Source of the DNA: Cryptomeria japonica | Lineage: Eukaryota; Streptophyta; Pinopsida; Cupressales; Cupressaceae | Reading direction: 5' to 3' | Assembly (NCBI RefSeq): GCF_030272615.1 | Contig: NC_081411.1 | Coordinates: 158,326,471-158,390,470 of the forward strand | DNA: 64,000 nt | Part shown: piece after piece, positions 36,611 to 48,403 of the stretch | Numbering within the stretch: the stretch's first letter is position 1 | How the letters are laid out: every line of letters begins with the position of its first letter | The notes under the pieces: generated by a model | The model's database searches: none | What the model was told of the DNA's origin: nothing | The model's input: only the letters and a program-made list of their open reading frames with translations | Made by a program: the position numbers and the translations under genes

Positions 36611-36778
36611 GATATTCATTGTCTTCCAGCTTCAAATTCATGGGATGATTACTTGAGAGACATTGCAGGTTTGTTTGTGGAATCATACATTGCAGATTTG
36701 GGAGACATCATTGATGACATTCATTTTATCTTTGATGAAGATGATCCTTCTTCGATTGTTACGAGGGAACACTCTGAC
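36611..36778 (+). pseudogene. Acidic reading frame, part before the nested LTR
   Basis: The same frame remains open beyond the TAG and is Asp/Glu-rich (DDYLRDIAGLFVES, DEDDPSS). It is broken at 36778 by the nested solo LTR and continues in phase at 40948 once one CTGAC copy and the LTR are discounted. This in-phase continuity shows it was coding when the LTR arrived. Confidence 0.6.
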
Positions 36779-39700
36779 TGTAATACCCCTGCCCTAATCT
36801 ATTTCTAATCTTGGCTTAATCTTGATTAGTTCATCGTAATATAATGATTATAGTTAGATATTTGATTTTACGCATAGCTATTGATGTGGTTCTCACACTA
36901 GTTTTATGCTAGTTGTTTAGTGTTCTTATTTCGTGGTATTACATCGAGCTGACGCTTTCATTAAATTCTATATATGTATGCATGTATGATCTTTGGTTGC
37001 AGGAGATTTCAGGTACGAAGTCGCATGAGTGCAAGGTTCGCCTTCACCTGGATGTGCAGGTTTGAATGTACCTCTGTTAATCCTTAGAGTTGGATTAGGT
37101 GGTCGTAAGACCCTAGTCGACCTTTGTCGTGCTCAAGTGAGCATCGTCAGTCGTCGTCGGTAATCCCTTCTTGTTTGGGTTTGCGAGTCGTCTATTTGGT
37201 TGACCTTCTCGATTTGCGTGCTTGATGTGCATGGTTAAATTGGTTAATTAGTCCTTAGTAATTATCTTGATTAAATATGCGTTGTGCATTAGAGATTTAT
37301 GGACTAAATTATTCTGGTTTCCGTTATGCGATTTTCGTTGATATTGGATTGCTCGTTTTTAATTGGGAGTGAATTCGATTAAATGACTGATTTGGAATAT
37401 TAATTGCATTTTATATATGCTGATGAAAAGAAGTTTTGTATTTAAAATTCAATAGATTCTATTGCATTCTGTTGGCTTTTAAAATTTGAAAGGTTAAATC
37501 CTATTAATTGAGGAAATCGATTTTTAATTGAAAAAGCAAGTTAAATTGTTGCTATAGTTGAAAAGAATGATTTTTTGAGTATTTTTGTAAATAAAGATTT
37601 TTAATTCCAAAAATAGAAATTTTTGGGTCAACTCTTCCATATAACCCAAATTTGGGGAAAAATGGAAGGATGGACATTTTTGGGGAATTTTCTGGTTGGG
37701 AATGAAATTGGAGGTTTTGGGAAGGAATGATGCTGAATCTGGCAGGTGGGCTCTCCTTCAGCTAATCCAGGATTGCGAATGAAGGTAGGATTCTGAATTG
37801 ATTTCTGGTTGCCAAAAGAATTTTCTGTTCTGTTTGAAAGAAATGAATTTGTGATTGAAAATCAATTTGACTATCCATTATGAATTTGGCTGGAGATTTT
37901 AATTTGGGTGTGTATTTCCTCCATTCTTTTTTGGGTGTTTGAAACCCTTGGATGTTTGTAAAGGATGAGAAAACCATCAAGAATTTGTGATATCAATCTC
38001 AGTTTGTTTAAACCGAGTTTATATTGAACCAAAATTTATTATCTTTGTGCTGGGCGTTTGTGATAACTTTCGGCTGTGTGTTTTAAAAAAAAAAAAAAAA
38101 AAATATGTTTACATTTTAATGCGAGCGCCATGTTTTTTGTTCGGCCTGGGCGTGTGTTTTGTTTCAGCCTGGGCATATGTAATAAACCGTGGGTTTGGGG
38201 TTTGGAGAGCGGGGAGCGGAGCTCCACCCGCTCCTCCTCCCCTCCCCCCTGTTCGTCCCCCTTACTCCCCTCCCTACGCTCGCTTCCCTCCCTTTGCTCG
38301 CAGACAGTTGCAGTCTGTAGCGCCTGCGGCTCACGGCGGTGGCCGCAGGGGCCGCGGTGGCCGCAGGGCGCCGCGGCACCTGCGGGCACCACCGTGAGCG
38401 CCGCTCGCGGGAGTCTCCCTCGGCGCTAGGGTTAGGGCACAGCCCGCCCTCGCCCATATTGTTAAATGCATTTTTTTGTATAAAAGAAAACATAGTTTAA
38501 TAAATCATTTTTTTAATGTATTTTTTTTAGTATTTAAAAAAAATAAAAAATGCATATGATGTTATATCATTTTAATGAGAGTTTTTTTTTTTAATGTTAA
38601 CTTTAATTAGTTTTAATCTTGATTAAGGTGGCATATAGTGGTAAAAGTTAATTGGATATGGATTAATCTTATAATGGAGTTTATAAGTGAATTAAATTAT
38701 TCAATCCCATTTCTTGACTTATGCTCCTTTCCTGATTAAGTTCTAAAACTGTTAACTTCGCAACTAAATATCATTGATTATATTCTGATTGATCTTGGAT
38801 TAATAAATCTAGATCTTACTTCCTAGCTGATTAGAGAATTTGGCTAATTAAGGTAGTATTGTTTAAAAGCACAATAGAGAAATAATACGAAATTGTAGAG
38901 GTCGGTTTTAGACCAGTATGTTAATGATGTTTTGTTGGAGATTAAATATTTTATTTTAGTTGATTAATGGTTGTCTGAATTTTATTAATATGAATTGGTT
39001 TAAAAACTCATTATGGCTTAATTTGCCTGTTCGATGCTTTGAACCTTAGGAGTTAGAAAAACCAAGAACAACTTATCCCTTGATGAGGTAGATAACTGTA
39101 ATCTGATTGGATCTTGTAGAAAACTTGATCATCTTGTAATGATTAAATCAATTTGAGAAGATATTGCCTTTCTGATTATTGCCTTGCGAGTTTAATTTCT
39201 GTATTCGCCTTTAATTATGAAATGGCAAGAGTGCTTTGTTTGATAGGACCCTGTCGTATGAAATGATTTGGTGTGCCTGTTTTAGTCCTCGATTCCGAGT
39301 TGACTGTTGTATTGTGGTAGTGTCGTTTTGGTCATATCCTCTTTGTGTAAGTCGAATGATGATTCATGGTTAACCTTAGTTGTCAGGTCTCTAGTTAGAG
39401 TACCGTCAGTAAGTGTTCATCCTTGAGTCGTGTTTGACTAGATGATTGTTCTTCTTCTTGAACTCCGTTCGTCTGACCATGTCTATTCCTTGGTTTTGAG
39501 TTCGTTTGAGTATAGTCTAGTGTCGTATGGGAAAGTGGCTTTCGATTGGGGGCCGCGCCCAAAGTGGCTGCTGGATAACCCGTCGAAAGTGAGTCTAATA
39601 AGTGATAACCTAACAATAGATTAGAATGTAATCTCTAATAAGATAATGTGCCTCACACATGGGATGAGTGCTATCATAGATTCGACATGCCGTGAGAAGG

Positions 39701-40942
39701 CCTGAAATGGCAAACCATCTTCCTTGTCTTCACGAGAGGATGTGTGGGTCCACATGAGGCTTGGATGGGCCAGAAGCTCGGATTAGGTTGCCAGGGTAAC
39801 CCAGTGTATGGGGCCGGGGCCTATGAAGACTTGCCATGGTATCCATACCAGATTGTGTGATGACACTTGTCCCTACGTTCGCTAGTGTGTTGTCGTTTTG
39901 TCCTGTTTTGAGTACCTTTGTGGGTCGTCCGTGTGTCTCTGCCCTTGTGAGTATCAGTTTCATGTTAGACCTTGGGTGGTGATGGCTCAGTTTTATGGAT
40001 GCTCTTCTGGACTTATGTTATTAGCTTGATTATGTTCAGCTGGATCCTGTTCTTTTTAAGGATCGTTTATGTATTTAGGGACCGATGCGGTCGTTTGTAT
40101 ATTGTTTATGTTTCGCCTTGATGGCTGGATTGTAATTGGTGTAACCTCTTGTATTCTTAACTTTATTATTTATCAGAGGGGGTCTTGCGGTTGAGCAGAC
40201 CCGGAGATGTAGCCCGTTAGGGGTGAACTCCGAGATCATTATGGTGTTATGTGGTGTATTCTCTTATGTTTCCTTTATTCAGCTTTATCATATATGATTA
40301 ACTTATGTTAGAATGGTTAAGTGGATAAATGGAATTAACTTTGAATGCTTATATTCAGTTCTTCCTTGAATGCCATGTTGATCGAATGCGTAAGTGTTTT
40401 AGATGTGATTTATCGTAGATGCTAGTATGCAATCGTCTTTTAAAATGCAATAAGTTGGAATATAAAAGAATGTAACTTAGAGTAATGAATTATACTCAGT
40501 TGTTGTTAAGGAATTTAAATATGCTTGGAAAGATCTCTTATGTTATGATGAAATCCTAGTGTATTAGAATGTTAGACGTATGGTTTGTAATTTTAAAGGA
40601 AAAGCTTGAATGAAGTTTATGAATAGATCTTAATGGATGAATCCTTGTTGTGATTTATATTTCCCTCTTTTGAAAGAAATTATCCTGATTATGAATTATC
40701 TCGTTATTAAGATATTCAGCTTTTGGATTAATTGTGTGAGTTAAGTGAATTGTGAAATTTAAGTAATCTCATTGGGAAACTCTTTAGGTGTTAGTTGATG
40801 TCTTCCGCTATGTAATCTGAATCTTTGTTATCGTGTTGCATCGTATGTGTTGTAACTTAAAAAATAAAAAATAAAAAAAAATTTGCACTCTATTCTTGTA
40901 ATTTTGGCTTATCCCTTCGGGGTTTCCTGGCGGGGCATTACA
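36779..40942 (+). mobile_element. 4.16-kb solo LTR of a giant-LTR family
   Basis: Begins TGTAATACCCCTGCC and ends GGCGGGGCATTACA, so the ends are inverted copies of each other as in LTRs, and it is flanked by CTGAC (36774-36778; 40943-40947). Its start does not recur at its end, so it is one LTR and not a whole element. It holds a GC-rich island (about 38200-38440) with ggccgcagggg-type repeats and, near the 3' side (39500-39860), gataaccc-type blocks that recur in the related fragment at 46.86-48.13 kb. Frames within the GC-rich island exist on both strands and look non-coding. Confidence 0.8.
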
Positions 40943-40947
40943 CTGAC

Positions 40948-41445
40948 CCTCTTGTTCATTCTCTACATGATCATTCTTTCGAGGTTGACATGGTTGTGGA
41001 TACTTATGTACAACAGTTGGAGGAGGTCTCTTTATTTTTTGAGGAGGCATGTGAGTCTTTGAGACATGTTCTACATCCATCTCCACTAGATCTTGGAGTG
41101 CCTTTTTCAGTTGTGTGGCACAGTTTACCACCTTTGGAAGGGGTATCTTTTAGCATCGACATGGGGACACTTGAGCAGTTTTCAGAGATTCCTTTTATCA
41201 TGAGTTTTCTTCATACATCTTCCCTTCATGATTGGGGAGACTTCATGGATACACCTTTGGTTTTGTTTCTTCCTAAGGGGAGGAATGTTGTTCGACATTC
41301 GTGGAGCAGTTTCTTCATACATCAAGCTTCTATAATTGGTGTAGATTCCACATTGAGGGGGGGTTTCCTAGCTTCTCTTCTTCTCTCATATGGGGGGAGG
41401 GACTTTTTCCTCACATGGGGTTTTGTTCCTCACATTCTTCTATGA
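40948..41445 (+). pseudogene. Acidic reading frame, part after the nested LTR
   Basis: Open to a TGA at 41443-41445. Begins PLVHSLHDHSFEVDM, is rich in Glu/Phe/Ser and resembles no integrase, RT or RNase H segment known to me. It occupies the place of pol. Followed by a non-coding T/G-rich stretch and the polypurine tract. Confidence 0.55.
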
Positions 41446-41658
41446 GAGTTCTCTTCTATCTCTCTTTTGGGGGAGGGTTTTTTCCCATTGGGTTTTTCTC
41501 TCTTTCCCCACTTTGTGAGAGATTTCATTGCATTGGTTTTCATGCATTTGCATTTGTACATGGGTACCTAACATGGCCTAGTAGCTGGGACCCATCTTGC
41601 ATTGCATAGTTGCATTATAGACTTAGGTGCATTCCCCTAAGTTGCACTTAAGGGGGGG

Positions 41659-42109
41659 TGTTGGTGTAAATAATTATTCATCATGAATATTATTACACTT
41701 TACTTAAGCTTACTTAGGAAATGCATTTCATAGTAGTTTGGGTATGAGACACTTGGGTGTTTGTGCCACATTGGGATAGTGTGTGTAGGAGAAATTCCAC
41801 CTTTTATGGTGTTGATCTTGTTGTTACACTCTACATTCAGTGGGTGATCCACCTCATGTGGACTATTATATTATTTCTCTTACCTACCCACACTTATTTC
41901 CTACCTACCCTTGTTTCTTATTGAGCCACATGTCATGTTTGTGTGCTCACATATCCCTAGCCTTGCCTATATAAGCAAGCTCATCTACATTGTATGTAAT
42001 TGATATTATTGATCATTTTCTATTGATGAGAATATAGTTTATTCTTGTCCTATATTGTGTCTCTATTTTGTACATTTCATTGAGCTCTTGATCTTGGCAA
42101 AATCTCACA
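41659..42109 (+). repeat. 3' LTR of the Copia element
   Basis: 451 bp and about 97% identical to the 5' copy by hand count. Its TATA region (41962-41979) has lost the perfect palindrome by one base. Confidence 0.95.
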
Positions 42110-42114
42110 CTAAC

Positions 42115-42124
42115 CTTGATCCAT
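42115..42124 (-). pseudogene. Possible first coding exon of gene B
   Basis: On the minus strand ATGGATCAAG is followed by GTTAGT, a plausible donor. The Copia element's target duplication is exactly this donor (GTTAG on the minus strand), so its intron would now contain the 9.2-kb insertion. The matching acceptor before 32829 is not clear, so the join is unproven. Confidence 0.3.
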
Positions 42125-42488
42125 AGTCTGGAGGAGAAATCTAGCACCCCCTTCACGATTTAGGAGAGAAAATAAAGAAAAAACAAAGTAAAAATGCACT
42201 ATTCATAGGAAAATAAGACCCAGTTTTTTTTAAAAAACTAATTTTTGAAAGGTACCGCATATGTGGTTATCTTGGAATTATTAGCATGTACGTGCTCATT
42301 TTCCTATAACTAGTGCATACGCGATCATTTTTCTATAAGTAGCGTGCATGGCATAGCGTGTATGCGCTACCTTCTCTAGGCTCGGGAACAACAAACCTTA
42401 TCGTGTACGTGGTGAATTCAAATTTTAGAACCATGTACCCACTGCTTGTTTTTCTATGTTTTTTTTTTAAGTGCTGTCCACTTTTCTG

Positions 42489-42512
42489 ACCACCATCTTT
42501 GTGCACGTACCC
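42489..42512 (-). repeat. Right terminal inverted repeat
   Basis: Its reverse complement begins GGGTACGTGCACAAAG; the inner AAGTGGACA block is at about 42473-42481. The next four bases are the CATA duplication. Confidence 0.85.
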
Positions 42513-42516
42513 CATA

Positions 42517-43254
42517 TCAACAACATAAACACACATGACAAGGACTATTGAATAGGAATTCCTAGTAATATTTAATGAGCTTGTATCACTATCCTCCACT
42601 CAATATTATCCATATTGTTGTTTATTGAACATGCTCCCTACCAACTAAATTGATAATTTACTCAAGGATTATATAACTTTTAGATTAAATTGAGCATTAT
42701 ATAACTAAAATGATCATGAAGAGATAACCATAAGGTTAAGGATCGAATTAACTCTTTATTAAGTCAATATCCTTTATTACCAAGAGCCTTCAAAGAAAGA
42801 AAGAGATGTAAGAGTAATTGAAAATCCAAGATCAACGTTGTAGAACATCATTATCTTAAGTTTCTCAAGATCCTAGAGATACTTGAATTGATGGACCAAG
42901 TGCTCCACACATAATTGAATTGACTCTTAACATTAATATTGATATTAAGCAACTACATAGAAACATGGGTTTAGATAGTAGTTGAACATCATACAAATTG
43001 TTTCTATTCTTTAATCAATTTCCTTTTTGAATAATTTCATAACTTATATTTAATTTTATCTTAAGCATGTTTTCATTCTATTGTCTAAACTTTCAACAAT
43101 ATGAAAAACTTCTTTGGAGAATTAGTTTAGTGATAATAACTAGAAATACTATTGGATTAAAATATTCATTTATTTATTATCTATTATCTATTAGATATAG
43201 CCTTTGAACACCATCAAAATTGACAAGAGTTTATAAGTACAGGTTCATATCTAT
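42517..43254. other. Spacer right of the DNA transposon
   Basis: No gene is seen. 42913-42976 (gaattgactcttaacatt .. aaacatgggtttagatagtag) matches both ends of the 20.50-21.11 kb region left of the transposon with most of the middle missing. Confidence 0.4.
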
Positions 43255-43399
43255 TAGAGTATCATCACCATAAACTCGAACCAGCATTCATTATTAATAT
43301 TACAGTTCACAAATGTATAAAAAACTCTCTTTGAAAAGCATTTATTGATTTCAAATTTAATTGACACTTTCTATGATACTTGTCGCACAGACTTTTAAG

Positions 43400-43546
43400 T
43401 GGCAAATGTAGTATATAACTCGTCATTATAATTCTGCAAATCTTTACACCGCAGCAATCTACGTGCCTTTATTAGTGCTGGTTTATTGTGCTATAAATAA
43501 TCTCATCATGTAACAAGTTGGCCAGGTGAGTTTCACTAGTTTTTTA
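43400..43546 (+). promoter_or_regulatory. Conserved TATA promoter block, copy 2
   Basis: Matches 7080-7254, including ctcgtcattataattctgca, ctttacaccgcagca, the TATA element (43491-43500), the ATG TAA mini-ORF and CAG/GTGAG. Confidence 0.55.
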
Positions 43547-43620
43547 ATGGAGATTGACGCTATTCGAATTCTTTCTCTTTATCAAATTTCTGATGATCTA
43601 ATTAAAATCATTGCATTAAG
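43547..43620 (+). pseudogene. Putative first exon, copy 2
   Basis: The same 74-nt length and donor (AAG/GTATGT) as 7255-7328; peptide starts MEIDAIRILSLYQIS and ends DDLIKIIALR. Intron similarity to copy 1 continues in patches to about 44900 and stops where copy 1 has its next exon acceptor, so this copy lacks that exon and is probably dead. No tandem copy of the donor here. Confidence 0.4.
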
Positions 43621-45753
43621 GTATGTTTAATTCTCATAATTTTAGAATATAAAATAAATGGTGTCATTATTTAATTCTTTATTGATATTCAACTGTTCCT
43701 TCTAAACTTCTGAATTTAAACTCATATTTTTATAAATTTTGTAACTTTAATTTTCATTATTTATTAAACAAATTTTATTTTAAATTAAAATTATGTAATA
43801 TATTGGATAATTTTAATATACTTTGTTCATCTGAAATATAATTTGAATTTTTAACAATTTCATTTATAATTATTTAAATGCTATATTGAAAAACAAAAAC
43901 TTAATGTTATTTACTTTAATATAATTGTAATTTAACTTGATATTCATATATATTTTGACATTTTAATATTTTAAAATTTTGATTTGTTTCATATATATTA
44001 CTAAGTAGATCTATATTAATGAGCATATATATAAATAGATTAATAGAGAAATCTTTAAATAAAAATATTAGCATTCATAGCATTCATAGCATTCATATTT
44101 TAATATTTTGAATTTTTTATTTGTTTTTTAACATATAATACTAAGTAGATCAATATTAATGAGCATACATAACTAGATCAATAAAGAAGTCTTACGATAA
44201 AAATACTTGCAAATAACTTTAGTTGAACTATGATAGTAAAAATTTAAGATAAAAGAATTATGTTGTGAATTAACTTATGTATCTTTATGTGAAAATAAAT
44301 CTCCTATCCTTATATGAACTATTTCAATATAAAACAATAAGAGAACAACCAAACACAAGCATAAAACATTATAGAATTAAAAAAAAACAGTAATAATTCA
44401 ATTTTAATGATATTTTATGACAACCTGAAATGCAAAAACCTACATTCAAATCTTTTTCATAAATTTTTATGCTTTCAACTTTGAAATTTAATGTATATTT
44501 CTATTCAAATTACTCACAAAGGAAAAAATAAATTAAAAAAAAAGACTCATTATTCCAAATATTTTGGAAGGTACAATCAAGAAGGGTGCACGCAATACTT
44601 GTTTAATCTTTGAATGAATCACTAGATAATGTAATTTGGAATAATTGCATAATTATCCATATATTAACATATAATATAATATTTATTGATCTATCATATC
44701 AAGAGTTTAATATAATATTATATTTAACAATATAAGATGGAGTATAATTAATGCAACTTAATCATTCTTAAACGAGATCAATATAATAAAAATTTGATTT
44801 TAAAACAATTATCAATCTAACATCATCAATTTATTGTTATCTCAAAACTTATCAAATCTAGACCTTCTTTATTTTCTATATATTTATTGATTGTGTAATT
44901 AAATTTTTTTTTTCATTTTTAAAATTTAATTATTATGAAATATTAATATTTTTTTAAATAATATTTAGCATGTTTTAATTTCCTTTTAAATTTATTTAAA
45001 ATCTATATGTAAATCTTTCCTCATGCAATTGGATAATATAAAAAATATATCTTGATAAATATATTAATATATATTTTCTATATAACATATAATTAAATTA
45101 AATATTAGATAAAAGATGAATAAATAATTTTAATATTGTAAATATTATTAATATATTTAAGTCTATATATAATAATATAATTAAAATTATTATATTAATA
45201 TTAAATAAATATTTTTAATATTAAAAAGTAAAAATTAAATATGTTAAATATTATAATTAATGAATAATAAAATTATATATAATAATATATTAGTAAGATT
45301 AAATATATTAAATTATTAAAATATAAGAAAATTGGAGATTAAGGTTTGAATAAATAATTTAATATTATGCATATTATTGATAAATATTATTAACATAATT
45401 ATAATGTAAATTATATTTATAATATAAATGAAATAAAATATAATATATCTTTATCATATAATATTAAATCTATATAATGCAATAATATTATCTAAAATAA
45501 TGTATAAATATTAATATATTAATTATAAATAATTTATTGATAATAACATTACCTAAAATATATAATAATATATCTATTATTAATTAATTTACATTATTAT
45601 TGTTATTAATTATTAATTTTAAGATTATACTACTCCTTATCATTTCATATAATAATAAAAAAATTATGTATGCATTTCATCTTATAAACATATTTCATTC
45701 GCTCAGCCAACATTAGTATTGTCTATTTGCCCATCATATCTCATGCACCCATC
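43621..45753. other. AT-rich spacer, degraded intron copy
   Basis: To about 44900 it is a diverged copy of the 7.33-8.32 kb intron. 44930-45650 is almost pure A/T with no feature I can name. Confidence 0.45.
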
Positions 45754-46301
45754 TGTGATGTCCTTCCTTACACACACTATCAAAGGTTCAAAATGAACAT
45801 GATAGAAGCAACACTATCATAAAACAAACACCCACAAGGCAAAACATCCCAAATGACCACCATAGAAAAAAAAAGAGAGACCCAAAAATGAGAAGAATAT
45901 ATAGTTCAACATTAAATCATGAAAAGAGCTGGCAACATCAACAATAGATAAGGTGTGACAAGATCCACAAAACAAATAGAAAGAAGAGCTTAGTGGTCCA
46001 TCCTAACATAAGAAAATCCAAGAATCGAACAAATAGCATGAAATCCAACACATGAAGCATCTCATAAGATAAGAAAATATATTAGTACATGGGTTAGTAT
46101 GCATAGATCATATATCTAGCATCTAATCAACCATAACAATAAAGAACATAAACAACATTCATTGCACATAAACATAAATCATACCATACATACATCCACT
46201 CTAATGAACATAACATAGTCTCATCAAACAATCGTCATAGAAAAGTCTCAAATTAACTTACACCTCCATTCATGAAAGATGGATCAAAGAGGGGCACTAC
46301 A
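45754..46301 (-). mobile_element. Probable 3' LTR on the minus strand, with polypurine tract
   Basis: On the minus strand the block starts TGTAGTGCCCC and ends GGACATCACA, and is preceded by TTCTAGGGGGGAGGA (46302-46316), a polypurine tract typical of Ty3/gypsy elements. The partner LTR and coding region are not in view, and no target duplication can be checked. Alternatively the left edge (TGTGATGTCC) could pair with the right edge at 48135 (GGACATTACA) as one large LTR, but the flanks do not form a target duplication. Confidence 0.5.
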
Positions 46302-46859
46302 TCCTCCCCCCTAGAACTTGATTTAATCCTGGAAGTCATTAGGCTAGGATATGACATGCACGCATTACTTCTTAATGTCTCATTTGAATATGACCAAATT
46401 ATATCTTTCCTTCAAGTTAAAACAAACAAACAACTCAACGAATCTCCTCATTAAAGGATTCACTAACTAATAGAAAAAAAACATCTTAGTCCAATCATTT
46501 CCTAACTCAAAAATGATAATAACGACAAAAGTTTTCCTTTAATGTTGTTTTTAATTCCTTTTCTATTATTTGGGCTCTAGAGGATGGGTATGAGGTTTAT
46601 GCTCTATTTGTCAGTCAATTTTGGATCAAATTGTCTGAAGTGGATTTATTTGTGGGTGTATGTGGTTTCTTGATTATCTTATGGTGTTAATATCTCTATG
46701 TATTCCTATTTTGGTTTGAGTCTTGTGTGCTCCTATGTTGAGATATTGATTATAATGTTAAATAATGCAATTATGTTTAGATCTCTATTATGAGACTTAA
46801 TGAAATCATATTATATTGTTCATTTTATGATAATTCATTTTTTCATCCTATGCTTTGTT

Positions 46860-48135
46860 ACAGTTTAGGTGGGCATAGTGTCATAAGGGAGAGTGGCTCT
46901 CCATTGGGGTCAGGATCCTAAATGATTGTCAGGGTAACCCATTGGGAGAGTTTCTTAATAAGTGATAACCTCATTAATGAATTAGGGGGTTGGTTAGTTA
47001 AGCACATTCAACAAGGTAATGTATGCCCCACTCATGGCTTGAGTGCTTGTTTAGGTTCAATATGAGGTGGGAAGGCCTCAAATGGTGTGATCACCTACCT
47101 TGTCCTCTTTAAAGGTATGTTGGTTTTGCAGGAGACTTGAATGGGGATTGGGGGTCAGGAGAGGCTAGCAAGATAACCCAAGATGGGGGTCAGGGCCTAT
47201 GGAGATTTTCCAGGATAACCCATATCAAGCTATGCGATGACACTCTCCCTTGGTGAGAACTAGTGTCTTGCCTCTTTGTTTGTAGCCTCTCGAGTATTCT
47301 TGTTTACAGATTTATTTGTGTATCTTGATTGTGACTTAACCTAGTGGAAGTGTATTCAGAACATGTGTTTGTTTATCCTTTGCTTATGTGTTTGAGGGCT
47401 TTATGTCTATCTCCTAGAACGGGGGTGGTCCTTAAGGATCCACATGGTCGAGTGGTAGTTTCCTTCTTCCATCAGGGATTTTGAACCTAGTTATGCGTGG
47501 CTTGGCTTAGTGTATTCTCCAGTTGCTTCTCTTGGTTATAGTCAACTCAGCGAGTTAGGTGGAGATTTTATTCATGCATCATATTGTACTTATGTTTAAA
47601 TCAGATGTAATTGTATTATGTACATGCCCACATGGCCAATGAAGTAATTATGATGTTATTTTGATGTAAGTGGAATGGGGTTTAGGTGATATGTCTTATA
47701 TTAGTAAATGAAAATGTTGATCTTATGAAATTAAATGCTTACATGTTCTCTATTCATTACTTTGTATGTTGTAGGAACCATTGATATTGGTTATACAATT
47801 AATTTATCTTTAAAACCTATGTGAATGTAATGTAGTTTCATGATTCAATAGTACGTATGGATGGACCATATTTAATAATTATCTTGTTTATGCTCATTTA
47901 TGTATCAATGTAAGATAAGATCAGATTTAATTTCTTAGACATTGTATAGGTAGAGTGTTAACATCATTCAAAAACCTTAGGGGATAGGTTAGTAGTTTTC
48001 TTCCACTTGTGCAATTAATTTTAATCTTATCTTATTGCTATTTAGAATGTGCACATAAAGTTTCAAAAAAAATATTTCACTCTTATTTGAGTTTGTTTAG
48101 TTAGATCCTCTGGGGTTTCTTGGTGGGACATTACA
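46860..48135 (+). mobile_element. 3' part of a giant LTR related to 36779-40942
   Basis: The blocks gtgtcataagggagagtggc, taataagtgataacct, ggaaggcctcaaatgg, gggtcagggcctatggagat and ggataacccatatcaa follow in the same order as at 39520-39860, and both end with cc..ggggtttc(c/t)tgg(c/t)ggg(g/a)cattaca. The 5' portion is missing or merges into the neighbouring LTR. Confidence 0.7.
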
Positions 48136-48148
48136 ATTTCCATTTAAT

Positions 48149-48264
48149 ACGCACACACACACATACACACACACATACATACATAGATACATATATACAT
48201 ACATATGTATATATACATAAAAATACACACACACACACACACATACATGTACATGTACATTATA

Positions 48265-48316
<52 letters not shown>

Positions 48317-48319
48317 ATC

Positions 48320-48351
<32 letters not shown>

Positions 48352-48403
48352 TATATGTGTGTGTGTGTGTGTGTGTGTACATCTATATATATATATATAT
48401 ACA
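48149..48403 (+). repeat. Compound CA/TG/TA microsatellite
   Basis: (AC)n, (AC/AT)n, (TG)n and (AT)n runs alternate. The open frames through it (Thr-His or Cys-Val repeats) are artefacts. Confidence 0.95.

Larger units (their letters stand above)
32930..42109 (+). mobile_element. Copia-type LTR retrotransposon, gag-protease only, with nested solo LTR
   Basis: Two 451-bp LTRs (32930-33380; 41659-42109) start TGTTGG and end TCTCACA, with about 13 mismatches by hand count. The duplication CTAAC flanks the element (32925-32929; 42110-42114). The primer-binding site TGGTATCTGAGC (33381-33392) fits initiator Met tRNA and a polypurine tract (aagggggggtg, near 41650-41658) precedes the 3' LTR. After a leader of about 1.6 kb come gag, a zinc knuckle and an aspartic protease; then, where Copia pol should continue with integrase, RT and RNase H, there is only an acidic reading frame running on to 41445. 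Without the nested 4.16-kb LTR the element is about 5.0 kb. It is non-autonomous by content. Confidence 0.93.
22316..42512. mobile_element. Two-gene DNA transposon with TIRs and CATA target duplication, carrying nested insertions
   Basis: The ends are inverted copies: 22316-22339 reads GGGTAAGTGCACAAAGATGG plus TGGT, and the reverse complement of 42489-42512 matches it at 23 of 24 positions. A second shared block AAGTGGACA lies just inside both ends, and an A or T run follows. CATA flanks both sides (22312-22315; 42513-42516). Inside are two convergent genes (A plus, B minus) whose 3' ends face a repeat-filled centre, an arrangement like that of MuDR but with unrelated proteins. Taking out the Copia element and its TSD leaves about 11.0 kb. 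The superfamily is not certain: a 4-bp TSD is known for Sola, Ginger and Kolobok among others, and gene A's GKGxxDG motif makes Sola-like my first guess. Both genes are dead, so this copy is a fossil. Confidence 0.8.

Noticed and set aside
37987-38493. GC-rich frames of 109-136 codons on both strands
   Set aside because: They overlap each other within a GC-rich island inside a solo LTR, where few stop codons are expected by chance.
45754-48135. One single 2.4-kb solo LTR with TGTGATGTCC..GGACATTACA ends
   Set aside because: No target duplication (ccatc versus atttc), and a polypurine tract lies in the middle; two separate pieces fit better.
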